From Cellulomonas sp. URHD0024 (GTDB lineage: Bacteria > Actinomycetota > Actinomycetes > Actinomycetales > Cellulomonadaceae): a stretch of DNA of 64,000 nt. The notes under the pieces were generated by a model. The model saw only the letters and a list, made by a program, of their open reading frames with translations, was not told where the DNA came from and ran no database searches. Positions 43,273 through 52,099 of the stretch are shown in pieces. The position numbers were made by a program, and so were the translations under genes. The stretch spans positions 1 to 64,000 of the forward strand of contig NZ_AUEW01000008.1 in NCBI RefSeq assembly GCF_000426185.1, given 5' to 3'. Every line of letters begins with the position of its first letter. Within the stretch, counting starts at the first letter, position 1.

Positions 43273-43360
43273 CGGTCCCGGCCGACGTCGGCCGCGGGCC
43301 GACTCAGGGGCACCGGACAACCCATGACCCTCGTCGCAACGGACGTTGGACAATGGACGG

Positions 43361-45316
43361 GTGCGTGAGAGTCGGCTGCCCAGGGTCCGTGCCTCCGAGC
43401 TTGTCGGGCGGGGGTGGCTGAACACCGGCGGCCGGTCGCTGACGCTCGCCGATCTGCGCGGCAAGATCGTGATCCTCGACTTCTGGACGTTCTGCTGCAT
43501 CAACTGCCTGCACGTCCTCGACGAGCTGCGGGAGCTCGAGGACCGGTATCGCGACGTCCTGGTGATCGTCGGGGTCCACTCGCCGAAGTTCGCGCACGAG
43601 GCCGACCCCGCCGCGCTGGCGGCGGCCGTGCAGCGCTACGAGGTCCACCACCCCGTGCTCGACGATCCCGCGTTGACCACCTGGTCCGCCTACACAGCGC
43701 GCGCGTGGCCGACGCTCGTCGTCATCGACCCCGAGGGGTACGTCGTCGCGCAGATGGCCGGCGAGGGGCACCGGCGCAACGTCGAGATCCTCGTCGACGA
43801 GCTCGTCGCGCTGCATGCGTCGAAGGGCACGCTGCACCGCGGCGACGGTCCGTACGTGCCACCCGCGCCCGAGCAGGGCACGCTCCGGTTCCCCGCCAAG
43901 GTGATCGCCCTGCCCGACGGCCACCTGCTGGTCGCGGACGCCGGCCACCACAGCCTCGCCGAGCTCGACGGCGAGACGTTGGTCCGCCGGATCGGGACGG
44001 GCGAACGCGGCTTCGTCGACGGGCTTGCCGACGAGGCCAGGTTCAGCGAACCCAACGGCCTGTGCCTGGTGCCGGAGGAGCTGCGTCAGTGGCTCGACTA
44101 CGACGTGCTCGTCGCGGACACCGTCAACCACGCGCTGCGCGGCGTCCGGCTGGCCGACGGGCGGGTGACCACCGTGGCCGGGACGGGCGCGCAGTACATG
44201 GTGGGCGCGGCCGACAACTTCCTGCCGTTCGACGACGACGAGGCCGACGAAGAACCCGCATCGCTTCCCGTGATCGGCGAGCCCGGCGATGCGTCGGCCG
44301 CGTTCGCCTCGTCCCTCTCCCTGTCGACCGGCGGGTCGCCGACCGTCGACTTCATCCCCGGTCCCCGACGACAGAAGCTCTCCTCGCCCTGGGACGTCGT
44401 GTGGTCCCGGGCGCTCGGCGGGTTCGTCGTGGCCATGGCCGGCAACCACACGCTGTGGGAGTTCGACGACAAGCAGGGCTCGATCAACCAGCTCGCCGGC
44501 ACGCTGAACGAGGGTCTGCTCGACGGTCCCCTCGACGACGCCTGGTTCGCGCAGCCGTCCGGTCTCGCCGTGGGTGCCGACGACAAGATCTGGGTGGCCG
44601 ACTCCGAGACCTCGGCGCTGCGCTGGGTCGACCCCGTCGCGCGGACGGTGCACACCGCGGTCGGTGAGGGACTGTTCGACTTCGGGCACCGCGACGGCCC
44701 GGCCGCCGAAGCGCGCCTGCAGCACCCCCTCGGCGTCGCCGTCCTGCCGGACGGGTCCGTGCTGATCGCGGACACCTACAACGGGGCGGTCCGCCGGTTC
44801 TCCGGCGGTTCCGTCTCGACGATCGCTACCGACCTCGCCGAGCCCAGCGGGCTGCTCGTCCTCGACGACTCGGTGATCGTCGTCGAGTCCGCCGCCCACC
44901 GGCTGACGCGGCTGCCCCTGTCCCTCGGCCGCCTCGAGGACCGCGGCGCGCACCGCACCCGGCGACCCGTCACCGAGCTCGCGCCCGGGTCCGTGCGCCT
45001 CGACGTCGTCTTCACGCCCGCGACCGGGCAGAAGTACGACGACCGCTACGGCCCCTCGACCCGCCTGCAGGTGTCGTCGACGCCGCCTGGCCTGCTGCTC
45101 GAGGGCGCCGGGGACGACGTTCCGCTCGACCGCATGCTCCGTCTCGATCCGTCGGTCCGCGAAGGCGTCCTGCACGTCACTGCGCATGCCGCCTCGTGCG
45201 ACGCCGACCCCGCGGTCGAGCACCCTGCGTGCCACCTGAACGCTCAGGACTGGGGAGTGCCCGTCCGGCTGGTCGAGGGCGGCGCGACGACGCTCACGCT
45301 TCCGCTGCACGGCTGA
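43361..45316 (+). CDS. Thioredoxin-like and NHL-repeat protein (NHLRC2-like)
   Basis: A 651-residue protein from GTG 43361 (TTG 43346 also possible). Residues ~25-165 are a TlpA/thioredoxin fold with LDFWTFCCINCLHVLDEL, the CxxC being Cys46-Cys49. Residues ~175-540 are a six-bladed NHL beta-propeller (LLVADAGHHSLAELDG, VLVADTVNHALRGV, IWVADSETSALRWV, VLIADTYNGAVRRF). A C-terminal beta-sandwich completes the architecture of NHLRC2. No signal peptide, so it is cytoplasmic. The fold suggests a redox role. Confidence 0.92.
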   Translation: MRESRLPRVRASELVGRGWLNTGGRSLTLADLRGKIVILDFWTFCCINCLHVLDELRELEDRYRDVLVIVGVHSPKFAHEADPAALAAAVQRYEVHHPVLDDPALTTWSAYTARAWPTLVVIDPEGYVVAQMAGEGHRRNVEILVDELVALHASKGTLHRGDGPYVPPAPEQGTLRFPAKVIALPDGHLLVADAGHHSLAELDGETLVRRIGTGERGFVDGLADEARFSEPNGLCLVPEELRQWLDYDVLVADTVNHALRGVRLADGRVTTVAGTGAQYMVGAADNFLPFDDDEADEEPASLPVIGEPGDASAAFASSLSLSTGGSPTVDFIPGPRRQKLSSPWDVVWSRALGGFVVAMAGNHTLWEFDDKQGSINQLAGTLNEGLLDGPLDDAWFAQPSGLAVGADDKIWVADSETSALRWVDPVARTVHTAVGEGLFDFGHRDGPAAEARLQHPLGVAVLPDGSVLIADTYNGAVRRFSGGSVSTIATDLAEPSGLLVLDDSVIVVESAAHRLTRLPLSLGRLEDRGAHRTRRPVTELAPGSVRLDVVFTPATGQKYDDRYGPSTRLQVSSTPPGLLLEGAGDDVPLDRMLRLDPSVREGVLHVTAHAASCDADPAVEHPACHLNAQDWGVPVRLVEGGATTLTLPLHG

Positions 45317-45336
45317 ACGCCCGCCGGCCCGGCTCA

Positions 45337-45547
45337 CGCGCGCTGCACCCACCAACGAGGCGCAAGCTAGCGCGCGCTGCACCCACCAACGCGGCGCAAG
45401 CTAGCGCGCGCTGCACCCACCAACGCGGCGCAAGCTAGCGCGCGCTGCACCCACCAACGCGGCGCAAGCTAGCGCGCGCTGCACCCACCAACGCGGCGCA
45501 AGCTAGCGCGCGCTGCACCCACCAACGAGGCGCAAGCTAGCGCGCGC
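45337..45547. repeat. Six-copy 34-bp tandem repeat (VNTR)
   Basis: Six head-to-tail copies of a 34-bp unit (starting CGCGCGCTGCACCC, ending GGCGCAAGCTAG) plus 7 further bases. Copies 1 and 6 share one variant base (GAGG for GCGG); the four inner copies are identical. The stop codon of the diguanylate cyclase lies in the last copy, so the array looks like repeated duplication of that gene's end, as also seen at 29546. There are no spacers, so it is not CRISPR. The unit contains GC-rich complementary ends that may act as terminators. Confidence 0.9.
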
Positions 45548-46958
45548 CACGAACAGCCACGCCTGTCAGCGCGTCGAGCGACGTCAGCACGACGTCGCCG
45601 GTCGCGGCGGTGGCCGACATCCCGATCTCGACGAGCCACGGACCGTAGCCGACGACGACGGTCGCGAACTGCGCTCCTACCTCGGCCGGGCTGCCACCGC
45701 GGGCCACCGCAGCGGCGGGTTCGTCAGGCGAGGCACCCTCCCGACGGGTCAGCACCGTCCAGGTGGAACCGCCGAGCGTCTCGGTGGCGGCGGCCGCGAA
45801 CGCGCACAGCCGCGGCACGACGCCGGACTGGGCGGCCGCGATGGCCGACGACCCGGCGACGATCACGCGCTCGGCGGTGACGTTCGGGTCGGCCGTCGCG
45901 GGGACCGTCGCACGCAGGGCGCGGGCGCGGGCGCGCTTGGCCTTGTACTGCGCGGCGTCGGCCTGCCGGAACAGGTGCCGCGCGGAGACGGACCCGGTGA
46001 CGGCGGTCGAGGCGATCCCGTAGGAGATCGCGGCGCCGTGCGGCAACGGGAACGCGGCCACCGTCGCCGCCATCGTCTCGGCGACCTCGGAGCGACGTCG
46101 ACCGACCGTGACCAGGCAGAACTCGTCGCCACCGATGCGCGCGGCCGTCGAGCCCGGCAGGGCGTCCGCCGCACGGCTCAGCACGTCGGCCACGGACCGC
46201 AGCAGGTCGTCACCAGCGTCGTGGCCCATGTCGTCGTTGACGCGCTTGAGCCCGTCGACGTCGCACATGACGATGCAGGTCTCGTGGCCCGACTCGAGCG
46301 CGGACTCGGCCTCCGAGTCCGCGACCCGGCGATTGGCCAGGCCCGTCAGCGGGTCGTCGGCGACCAGGTGCCGCACCTGCGCCTCGAGGTCGACGCGGGC
46401 GACCGCGCCCGCGACGAGTGCCGCGAGCACCTCCGCACGGGCGATGTCGTCGACCCGGAACGGGGTGCCCGGACGCGCACGGGTCGCGACGATCTGCCCC
46501 CACACGGTGCCGTTGACGATCAGCGGTGAACCGAGACCGCTCGCGGCGTCGACCTCACGCAAGGAGGCGACCTCGATCGGGTCGCCGGCGTCCGGGTCGT
46601 CGTCGGCCGTCGGCTCGTCGTGGATCGTGCGCGCGTGCGCGACCCAGCTGGCCCGGTCGCGGATCATGTTGCGGAGGGCAGGCCGGTCGTTGGCGCGGTA
46701 GGACGCTCGCGAGAGCCACACCATGCGCGGATCCGTCGGCCGGGGCTCGACCGCGACGGTCCGGCACGTGTCCTGGTCGATCCGACAGAAGGCGACACCC
46801 TGAGCATCGAGCACCTCGAGGGCCGTCGAGGTCGCGACGTGAGCAACCTCGTCGATCGAGCGGCAGCGGTCCAGACGGTGCGCGGCGAGGGCGAGGGCGC
46901 GCACGCCGACCATGCTCGCCGCAGACCTGCTGTCCGAGCGCGCACCCTGAGCCGACAT
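45537..46958 (-). CDS. GAF-GGDEF diguanylate cyclase
   Basis: A 473-residue protein, started at the ATG of MSAQGARSDSR. The N-terminal half is GAF-like (VAHVATSTALEVLDAQGVAFCRID, then GSPLIVNGTVWGQIVATRARPGTPF). The middle is a GGDEF domain: DPLTGLANRRV, then RIGGDEF with an intact active site (276-280), which makes c-di-GMP from GTP. The last 100 residues look like a second GAF-type fold. No membrane helices, so a cytoplasmic signal is sensed. The 234-bp AT-richer region upstream (46959-47192) would hold its promoter. Confidence 0.9.
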   Translation of the reverse strand: MSAQGARSDSRSAASMVGVRALALAAHRLDRCRSIDEVAHVATSTALEVLDAQGVAFCRIDQDTCRTVAVEPRPTDPRMVWLSRASYRANDRPALRNMIRDRASWVAHARTIHDEPTADDDPDAGDPIEVASLREVDAASGLGSPLIVNGTVWGQIVATRARPGTPFRVDDIARAEVLAALVAGAVARVDLEAQVRHLVADDPLTGLANRRVADSEAESALESGHETCIVMCDVDGLKRVNDDMGHDAGDDLLRSVADVLSRAADALPGSTAARIGGDEFCLVTVGRRRSEVAETMAATVAAFPLPHGAAISYGIASTAVTGSVSARHLFRQADAAQYKAKRARARALRATVPATADPNVTAERVIVAGSSAIAAAQSGVVPRLCAFAAAATETLGGSTWTVLTRREGASPDEPAAAVARGGSPAEVGAQFATVVVGYGPWLVEIGMSATAATGDVVLTSLDALTGVAVRGAR

Positions 46959-47170
46959 GCCGCGACGCGTCACTGGGTCATCATCGTCCCTCGCCGGCCC
47001 TCGGTGCGATCTCGACGCATGAGAGGTCGATGAGATCACCCGTCCTGGCGCAACAAATCGCCCGAAGCGCACGCGAATCAAACAGTTGCCGAGAGGGAAC
47101 AACACAAACACGCGCGAGCCCGTCGTGACATTGCCTCGAATGGCGCAACGACATCGCCGTCACGGACCAC

Positions 47171-47196
47171 GTGACCACGAACGTGGCTCCGGTCAC
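47171..47196. promoter_or_regulatory. Nested dyad with the CCACGAACGTGG core
   Basis: GTGACC (47171-47176) pairs with GGTCAC (47191-47196), and within it lies the perfect palindrome CCACGAACGTGG (47175-47186), shared with 37971-37982. It overlaps the end of the small gene below and lies 213 bp before the diguanylate cyclase. It may be a terminator or an operator. Confidence 0.4.
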
Positions 47197-47408
47197 GCGC
47201 TTGCGCGCACCGTGCCGACCACCCGGACCTGGACGTCCACACCGTCGACCATTCCCGGGAGGTCGTGGCGCCCGTCGCGTGAGACGTTCACTCGGATCTC
47301 GTACCCACCGTTGGCCCGAGCGATCCCGATCCCCCGCACGTCCGAGCGGCCCTGCAGGGTCGTGCGCAGCCGCTCCTTCGCCGCCCGTGCCTGCTGGATG
47401 TCCGCCAC
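47193..47408 (-). CDS. Small protein resembling the N-domain of trypsin-like proteases
   Basis: About 71 residues from a GTG ten bases after GGGAGG; a GTG at 47427-47429 is an alternative. The body (LRTTLQGRSDVRGIGIARANGGYEIRVNVSRDGRHDLPGMVDGVDVQVRVVGTVRASA; landmarks VRGIGIARANGGYEIRVNV and LPGMVDGVDVQVRVVG) matches the N-terminal, prodomain-like module often found fused to bacterial trypsin-like peptidases. Here it is a separate gene 55 bp downstream of such a peptidase, so it may bind or restrain it. This role is inference. Confidence 0.68.
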   Translation of the reverse strand: MADIQQARAAKERLRTTLQGRSDVRGIGIARANGGYEIRVNVSRDGRHDLPGMVDGVDVQVRVVGTVRASA

Positions 47409-47463
47409 CCGTGCACCGCCTCCCACCACGCACTCCGACCGTGGCCGGGACGCGGGACGGCCC

Positions 47464-48492
47464 TCAGACCAGGGTCGCTCCGAACGCGGCGAGCACGGCG
47501 TCGATGGGGTTGACGTAGGTCAACCCGGACCCATTGTCACCCCCGGACTCCGACCCCGCATAGAGCAGACCGATCGCGACACCGTCCTGGCGGTACACGA
47601 GCGCACCCGAATCACCCCCGCGGGAGAACGGCCCGGGCCCGGTCGACTCGACCTCGATCTGGTTGTCGAAGCTGAGCTCGCCCAGCTCGTCGCCGTAGCC
47701 GACCACCACGTCGTCCAGCTCGATCGCGGTCACCCGGCCGTGCGTCACGGCGGTCGTCCGACCGATCTTTCCCACGGACTCGCCGCCGAGGACCTCAGCC
47801 GTCGTCGTCACCCTGCCGACCGGGTACTGCAGATCCGGCTGCGTGAACTCCTGGTCCAGTCGGGCGACGGCGGCATCGACGAGCGCTCGCCCGTTCGGCA
47901 ACAGATCCACCCTGGCCGCGAGCGTGCCGACGCGGTCCTTCGGGTCGGTCCCACCGTCCGCCGCGCCGGGCTGCACGATGTCGTCGCCCACCTGAGCGGC
48001 AGGCGTGCCCGAGAGCACGTGGTAGTTGGACAGCACGTGGACGGCGCCGTCGACGTGCACGAACGCGCCGAGCGTTCCCGCGCTGACGCGGACGTGCCCG
48101 ATCGAGACGCCCGGACGCAAGGGCCGGACACGCCCCGTCTCGCCGAGCGACTGGGCACGGACCACCGGCGGTCGCAGGCGGACCGCCCTTCCGTCCGCGC
48201 CCGAGTCCGCGCCGAGCGTCCTGATCCGGCCCGTTCGACGAACGTCCACGTCCTCGGGACCGACCTTGTCCACGACCCTGCGTGCCACGCTGCGCACCGA
48301 GGACAGGCCGAGCCGGTACCGGACGGCGAGCTGGAAGGACCCGTCCGGCTGCCGTGCCAGCCCGAGCGCCAGCGCCGGCGCCTCCACCGACGCCGTCCTG
48401 GCGACGTCGGACGGTCGAACCACCCGCTCCGACAGATGCCGCGCGTAGTCCACCATCTGCGCCTTGACCTCGCGCGCCTCGACCTCGTCCAT
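47464..48492 (-). CDS. Trypsin-like serine protease without signal peptide
   Basis: A 342-residue protein from an ATG preceded by GGGGGA. An N-terminal region of about 120 residues is followed by an S1-like protease domain with a complete triad: His158 in SNYHVLSG, Asp206 in VDAAVARL, Ser295 in GGDSGALV. The short surface of the domain (GHVRVSAGTLGAFVHVDGAVHVLSNYHVL) is typical of the Nal1-like bacterial group. There is no signal peptide or membrane helix, so it is probably cytoplasmic. A small partner gene follows. Confidence 0.85.
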   Translation of the reverse strand: MDEVEAREVKAQMVDYARHLSERVVRPSDVARTASVEAPALALGLARQPDGSFQLAVRYRLGLSSVRSVARRVVDKVGPEDVDVRRTGRIRTLGADSGADGRAVRLRPPVVRAQSLGETGRVRPLRPGVSIGHVRVSAGTLGAFVHVDGAVHVLSNYHVLSGTPAAQVGDDIVQPGAADGGTDPKDRVGTLAARVDLLPNGRALVDAAVARLDQEFTQPDLQYPVGRVTTTAEVLGGESVGKIGRTTAVTHGRVTAIELDDVVVGYGDELGELSFDNQIEVESTGPGPFSRGGDSGALVYRQDGVAIGLLYAGSESGGDNGSGLTYVNPIDAVLAAFGATLV

Positions 48493-48632
48493 CTGTCCCC
48501 CTGCTCCGCCGGCGTCGGACGCCGGGATGAATGCCCGGTCTGTCCGGGCAGGGCCCAGTCTGCCCGGAACCACCCACACGCGTCGCTCCCCGGGGGTACA
48601 GCGCCTCCTCACCCGCACGCGTGTCGGTGGTC

Positions 48633-48649
48633 GGGGACAGGCTGTCCCC
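48633..48649. promoter_or_regulatory. Perfect 17-bp dyad abutting a start codon
   Basis: GGGGACAGGCTGTCCCC, symmetric about one central base, ends immediately before the ATG of the alpha/beta hydrolase. It could be an operator that blocks both transcription and the ribosome site, which has no separate purine-rich sequence. Confidence 0.5.
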
Positions 48650-49351
48650 ATGGCTGCTTCCGTGATTCTGGTACCTGGTGCATGGCTCGGCGCGTGGGCG
48701 TGGGACCGCGTGGTCGGGAGGCTTCGAGACGAGGGCTTCGACGCCTACCCGATGACTCTTCCGGGGCTCGATCCCGACGCCACCGATCGCGGCTCTATCA
48801 CGCTGGAGGATCACGTGCGCGCCGTCGTCGACCTCGTCGACACCCTGGACGGTGAGGTCGTGCTGGTCGGGCACAGCGCGGGCGGCACGGTGCTCAGCGA
48901 GGTGGTGGACCAGCGGCCGGCGCGCGTCCGGCGGGCGGTCTACGTGGACAGCGGGCCCCAGCAGGACGGCGCCGTGCCCAACCCTGCGATCGCCCCGGAC
49001 CAGGCCGAGGAGGCGCTTCCGCCGTGGGAGGTCCTCGGTGAGCAGAGCCTGCAAGGCCTCTCGGACGAGGACCTCGCCGACTTCGCCCGGCGCGCCGTGC
49101 CGCATCCGGCGGCGGCGCGCCGCGGGCCGGTGCACCTGCGTGATCCGGCGCGCTTCTCGGTCCCGGTGACCGCGATCTGCACGAGCCTGTCGTCCGAGCA
49201 GCTCAAACCCATGGCGCACGGGGGGCCGCCGTTCTTCACCGAGCTGTCCGAGTTCGACGTGACCTACGTCGACCTCCCGACGGGGCACTGGCCGATGTGG
49301 TCGCGACCGGACGACCTCGCCGACGCGATCGTGGAGGCGGCGCGAGCCTGA
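48650..49351 (+). CDS. Alpha/beta hydrolase
   Basis: A 233-residue alpha/beta-fold hydrolase of the esterase/HNL-like group. The oxyanion region is VILVPGAWLGAWAWDRVVG. The nucleophile elbow is GHSAGG near residue 74. The catalytic histidine is in DLPTGHWPMWSRPDDLADAI. The order and length fit the family well. Start at ATG 48650; upstream in-frame codons read through the divergent intergenic region. The substrate is unknown. Confidence 0.9.
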   Translation: MAASVILVPGAWLGAWAWDRVVGRLRDEGFDAYPMTLPGLDPDATDRGSITLEDHVRAVVDLVDTLDGEVVLVGHSAGGTVLSEVVDQRPARVRRAVYVDSGPQQDGAVPNPAIAPDQAEEALPPWEVLGEQSLQGLSDEDLADFARRAVPHPAAARRGPVHLRDPARFSVPVTAICTSLSSEQLKPMAHGGPPFFTELSEFDVTYVDLPTGHWPMWSRPDDLADAIVEAARA

Positions 49352-49428
49352 GACGTCTCGCGGGAGCTGCGGTTGGCGGTGGCCATGCTCGGGCGGCTCG
49401 CCGAGGTCGGCGATGGTTCCTTCGACGA

Positions 49429-49468
49429 CGAACGCCGCCGACCTCGCAGGCGAGGTCGGCGGCGTTCG
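49429..49468. terminator. Bidirectional terminator, 18-bp perfect stem
   Basis: Arms 49429-49446 and 49451-49468 (starting CGAACGCCGCCGACC) pair perfectly around CAGG. It lies between the alpha/beta hydrolase and the convergent DUF6458 gene, six bases from the latter's end. Confidence 0.75.
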
Positions 49469-49474
49469 GGAGGG

Positions 49475-49813
49475 TCAGACAGCCGGCGGCGCGGCGGGGG
49501 CCTGAGGAGCGGGCGGCGCCTGGGGGGCGGGCTGCGCCTGCACCACGGGGGTGGCCGGAGCCACGGGCACCGCCGGGACCACAGGCGCGGCCTGGGGCGC
49601 GGGCTGGGGTGTGGTCCGCTGCTCGATGACCTCACGGTGGGACGTGTTGTTGCGCTGCGCGTTCATCGCGATGGCAAGGATCAACGCCAGCGCTCCTGCG
49701 CCCATGCAGATGTAGCCGATCAGGGTCAGGTTCACGCCGTCGATACGGTCACTGACTCCGAACGACATGATCGCGCCGATCACGATCAGCGCGATTCCGC
49801 CTCCGATACCCAT
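49475..49813 (-). CDS. DUF6458-family membrane protein
   Basis: A 112-residue protein; GGAGG stands six bases before the ATG. Two membrane helices (GIGGGIALIVIGAIMSFGV and NLTLIGYICMGAGALALILAIAM) form the conserved DUF6458 part. The C-terminal tail from about residue 65 is Pro/Ala-rich low complexity (APATPVVQAQPAPQAPP), probably exposed and unstructured. Function unknown; the family is restricted to Actinobacteria. Confidence 0.82.
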   Translation of the reverse strand: MGIGGGIALIVIGAIMSFGVSDRIDGVNLTLIGYICMGAGALALILAIAMNAQRNNTSHREVIEQRTTPQPAPQAAPVVPAVPVAPATPVVQAQPAPQAPPAPQAPAAPPAV

Positions 49814-49905
49814 GTCGGTCCTCCGTCCTGGCGGGCTAGGGATGCCCGTCCATGAGCGGCGAGTCTGGTCCGGGTCGACGACGCCCGCACCTCGAGCGGC
49901 AGGAA

Positions 49906-51975
49906 TCACCCCAACGTGTCGGGGTAGAGAACGTCCTCGCCGAGCACGTGCTGCGCCAGGAACGCCTCGACCACCTGGTACCAGACGACCGCATGCTGGG
50001 GGCTGAGCACCCAGTGGTTCTCGTCCGGGAAGTACAGGAACCGGTGCGGGCTGTGACCGTCCTCGTCGGCGGGCAGACCGCTCTTGGACAGCAGCTCGTA
50101 CCAGAGCCGCAGCCCCTCTCCGACGGGCACGCGGTAGTCCTTGTCGCCGTGCACCACCAGCATCGGGGTGGTGATCGCCCCGACGTGCAGGTGGGGTGAG
50201 TTGTCGAGCGCCATCTGCTCGGTCATCTCGCGGCCCCAGTAGTAGGCCACGTCGGTCGTCGGCCCGAACTGGTCCAGCGCCCACAGGCTCGCGTGCGTGA
50301 CGATCGCCGCGAACCGGTCGGTGTGGCCGGCCACCCAGTTGGCCATGTAGCCGCCGAACGAGCCGCCCATCGCCGCCGTGCGGGTCTCGTCCACGTCCTC
50401 GCGCTCCACGGCGGCATCGGTGATCGCCAACAGGTCCGTGTACGGCGCCGCACCCCACGCGCCCCAGCCGTCCTGGATGAACTGCTGGCCGTATCCGGTG
50501 GACAGCGCCGGGTCCGGCAGGAGGACCGCGTACCCGCGGGCGACGAGGATCCACGGGTTCCACCGCCAGGACCAGGCGTTCCACGAGCTGAGGGGGCCGC
50601 CGTGGATCCACAGGACGAGCGGAGCCTTCTCGATCACGCCCTCCTGCGCCTGTCTCGGTCGGGCCAGCCACGCCCGGACTCGTCGGCCGTCGGTCGTCGA
50701 CTCCACCTCGTCCAGGACACCGGGCAGCTCCACGGGGCTCACCGGGCTGGGCAGGGGTGTGCTCGCGACCGGCGCGTCCTGGGTCAGGTCGATCCGGACC
50801 GGGTGCGACGGTGCCAGGTACGACGTCCGCAGCGCGTACGCGGTCCGACCGTCGGGGCTGACGTTGACGTCCGTGAACACGGCGTCGTCGCTGGTGACCC
50901 GCTCGACCGCGCCCGTCGCCAGCTCGATGCGGAAGATCGGCCCCCGGCCGTCGTCGTCGGCCGTGACGAGCAGTGCGTCCGAGTCGGGCAGCCACACCGG
51001 ACCGTGCGGCCAGCGGTCCCACTCGTCGGCCAGGGCGCGCGGTTCGCCGCCGTGCAGCGGCACCACCGCGAGCCGCACCACCGGGGCCTCGTACGGCGTC
51101 GACAACGTGTCGCGGCTGTACGCGACCCACCGGCCGTCCGGCGAGATCGCCGGGCTCCAGAGGTCCGCCGCGGGATCGTCGACGAGGACCCGGCGCTCAC
51201 CGGTCGCGACGTCGATCGCCACCAGCTGGCTACGGCTCGCTCCGCCGCCCATGGGCACGTGCCACCCGCTGACCACCGTCGCGCCGTCCGGGCTGATCGC
51301 CGAGGCCTGGTCCATGAGGTGCCGCCGGCCGTCCGGGGTGACGTCCGTGAGCGTCAGCCGCGGATCGGTCACGCCTGCGACCGGGTGCGTCACGCGCTCG
51401 CTCAGGGTCGCCGTGAACAGGTGCGGGCTGTGCGGACCGAGGTCGGCGTCCCAGTACCGAACCGGGAACCCGTCGTGCAGGATCGCCGAGACCTTCTTCT
51501 CCTTGCGCGCCTTGCGGAGCCTCTCGTCGGCAGCATCGTCGACGGCCGACGGCAGCACGTCCGACCCCAGGAGCACCACCGCCGCATCCCGGGCCACCCG
51601 GACGCCGGACACTCCCGCCAGCCGGTCGGCGATCAGCCGCGCCTCGGCGCCGTCGTGCGGCAGCAACCACAGCGCCGGCCTCGGGTCGTCGTCGCCCTCG
51701 TTCTTGTCCGGGTCCGGACGGGCACTGGTGAACAGCAGGTCACCGTCGCGCGTGAAGGCCGCGCTCGCCTCGCCCTTCGCGCTCCGTGTCAGTCGCCGGG
51801 CAGGGGTCTCGCCCGTCGGGTCCACCTCCCACAGTGCCGTCACGAACTTGGTCCGCTTGGCGTCCAGCGTCGCGACGCTGGTCACCAAGCGCGTCCCGTC
51901 CCGGCTGAGCACCAGCCCGCTGAGCCGCGGAATCGCCACGTAGTCGTCAAGGTCATGAAAAGCGGTCTCACCCAT
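49906..51975 (-). CDS. S9-family prolyl-oligopeptidase-type peptidase
   Basis: A 689-residue peptidase. An N-terminal beta-propeller with WD40-like blades (LSRDGTRLVTSVATLD, SPDGRWVAYSRDTL, VSPDGRTAYALRTS) covers about 1-400. The catalytic alpha/beta domain has Ser539 in MGGSFGGY, Asp613 in HGDKDYRVP and His654 in DENHWVLSP. The form is closest to acylaminoacyl-peptidase or dipeptidyl-peptidase-like enzymes. No signal peptide, so it is intracellular peptide turnover. The start at MGETAFHDL is preferred over an upstream in-frame codon. Confidence 0.93.
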   Translation of the reverse strand: MGETAFHDLDDYVAIPRLSGLVLSRDGTRLVTSVATLDAKRTKFVTALWEVDPTGETPARRLTRSAKGEASAAFTRDGDLLFTSARPDPDKNEGDDDPRPALWLLPHDGAEARLIADRLAGVSGVRVARDAAVVLLGSDVLPSAVDDAADERLRKARKEKKVSAILHDGFPVRYWDADLGPHSPHLFTATLSERVTHPVAGVTDPRLTLTDVTPDGRRHLMDQASAISPDGATVVSGWHVPMGGGASRSQLVAIDVATGERRVLVDDPAADLWSPAISPDGRWVAYSRDTLSTPYEAPVVRLAVVPLHGGEPRALADEWDRWPHGPVWLPDSDALLVTADDDGRGPIFRIELATGAVERVTSDDAVFTDVNVSPDGRTAYALRTSYLAPSHPVRIDLTQDAPVASTPLPSPVSPVELPGVLDEVESTTDGRRVRAWLARPRQAQEGVIEKAPLVLWIHGGPLSSWNAWSWRWNPWILVARGYAVLLPDPALSTGYGQQFIQDGWGAWGAAPYTDLLAITDAAVEREDVDETRTAAMGGSFGGYMANWVAGHTDRFAAIVTHASLWALDQFGPTTDVAYYWGREMTEQMALDNSPHLHVGAITTPMLVVHGDKDYRVPVGEGLRLWYELLSKSGLPADEDGHSPHRFLYFPDENHWVLSPQHAVVWYQVVEAFLAQHVLGEDVLYPDTLG

Positions 51976-52038
51976 GCCCCCCGTCCTACCACCCGCCACC
52001 GCGTCCGCGCCCGGGGGCGCTGCGGTTCACCTGCCGCT

Positions 52039-52094
52039 CGAACTTGCTGTTGCGCGCCGTATTCGGCCGGATGGCGCGCACAACGACAAGTTCG
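52039..52094. repeat. 56-nt palindromic element, family 2 copy A
   Basis: Ends CGAACTTG (52039-52046) and CAAGTTCG (52087-52094). Inside, GTTG/CAAC and CGCGCC/GGCGCG pair further, around a CGGCCG core, giving an almost full-length hairpin. Its reverse complement matches the copy at 53162-53217 at about 46 of 56 positions. It lies five bases beyond the stop of the AbiEi/DUF559 gene. Confidence 0.82.
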
Positions 52095-52099
52095 CCCTC

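Noticed and set aside
45337..45547. Possible CRISPR array
   Set aside because: The 34-bp units follow each other directly with no unique spacers and no cas genes are present, so it is a tandem repeat.
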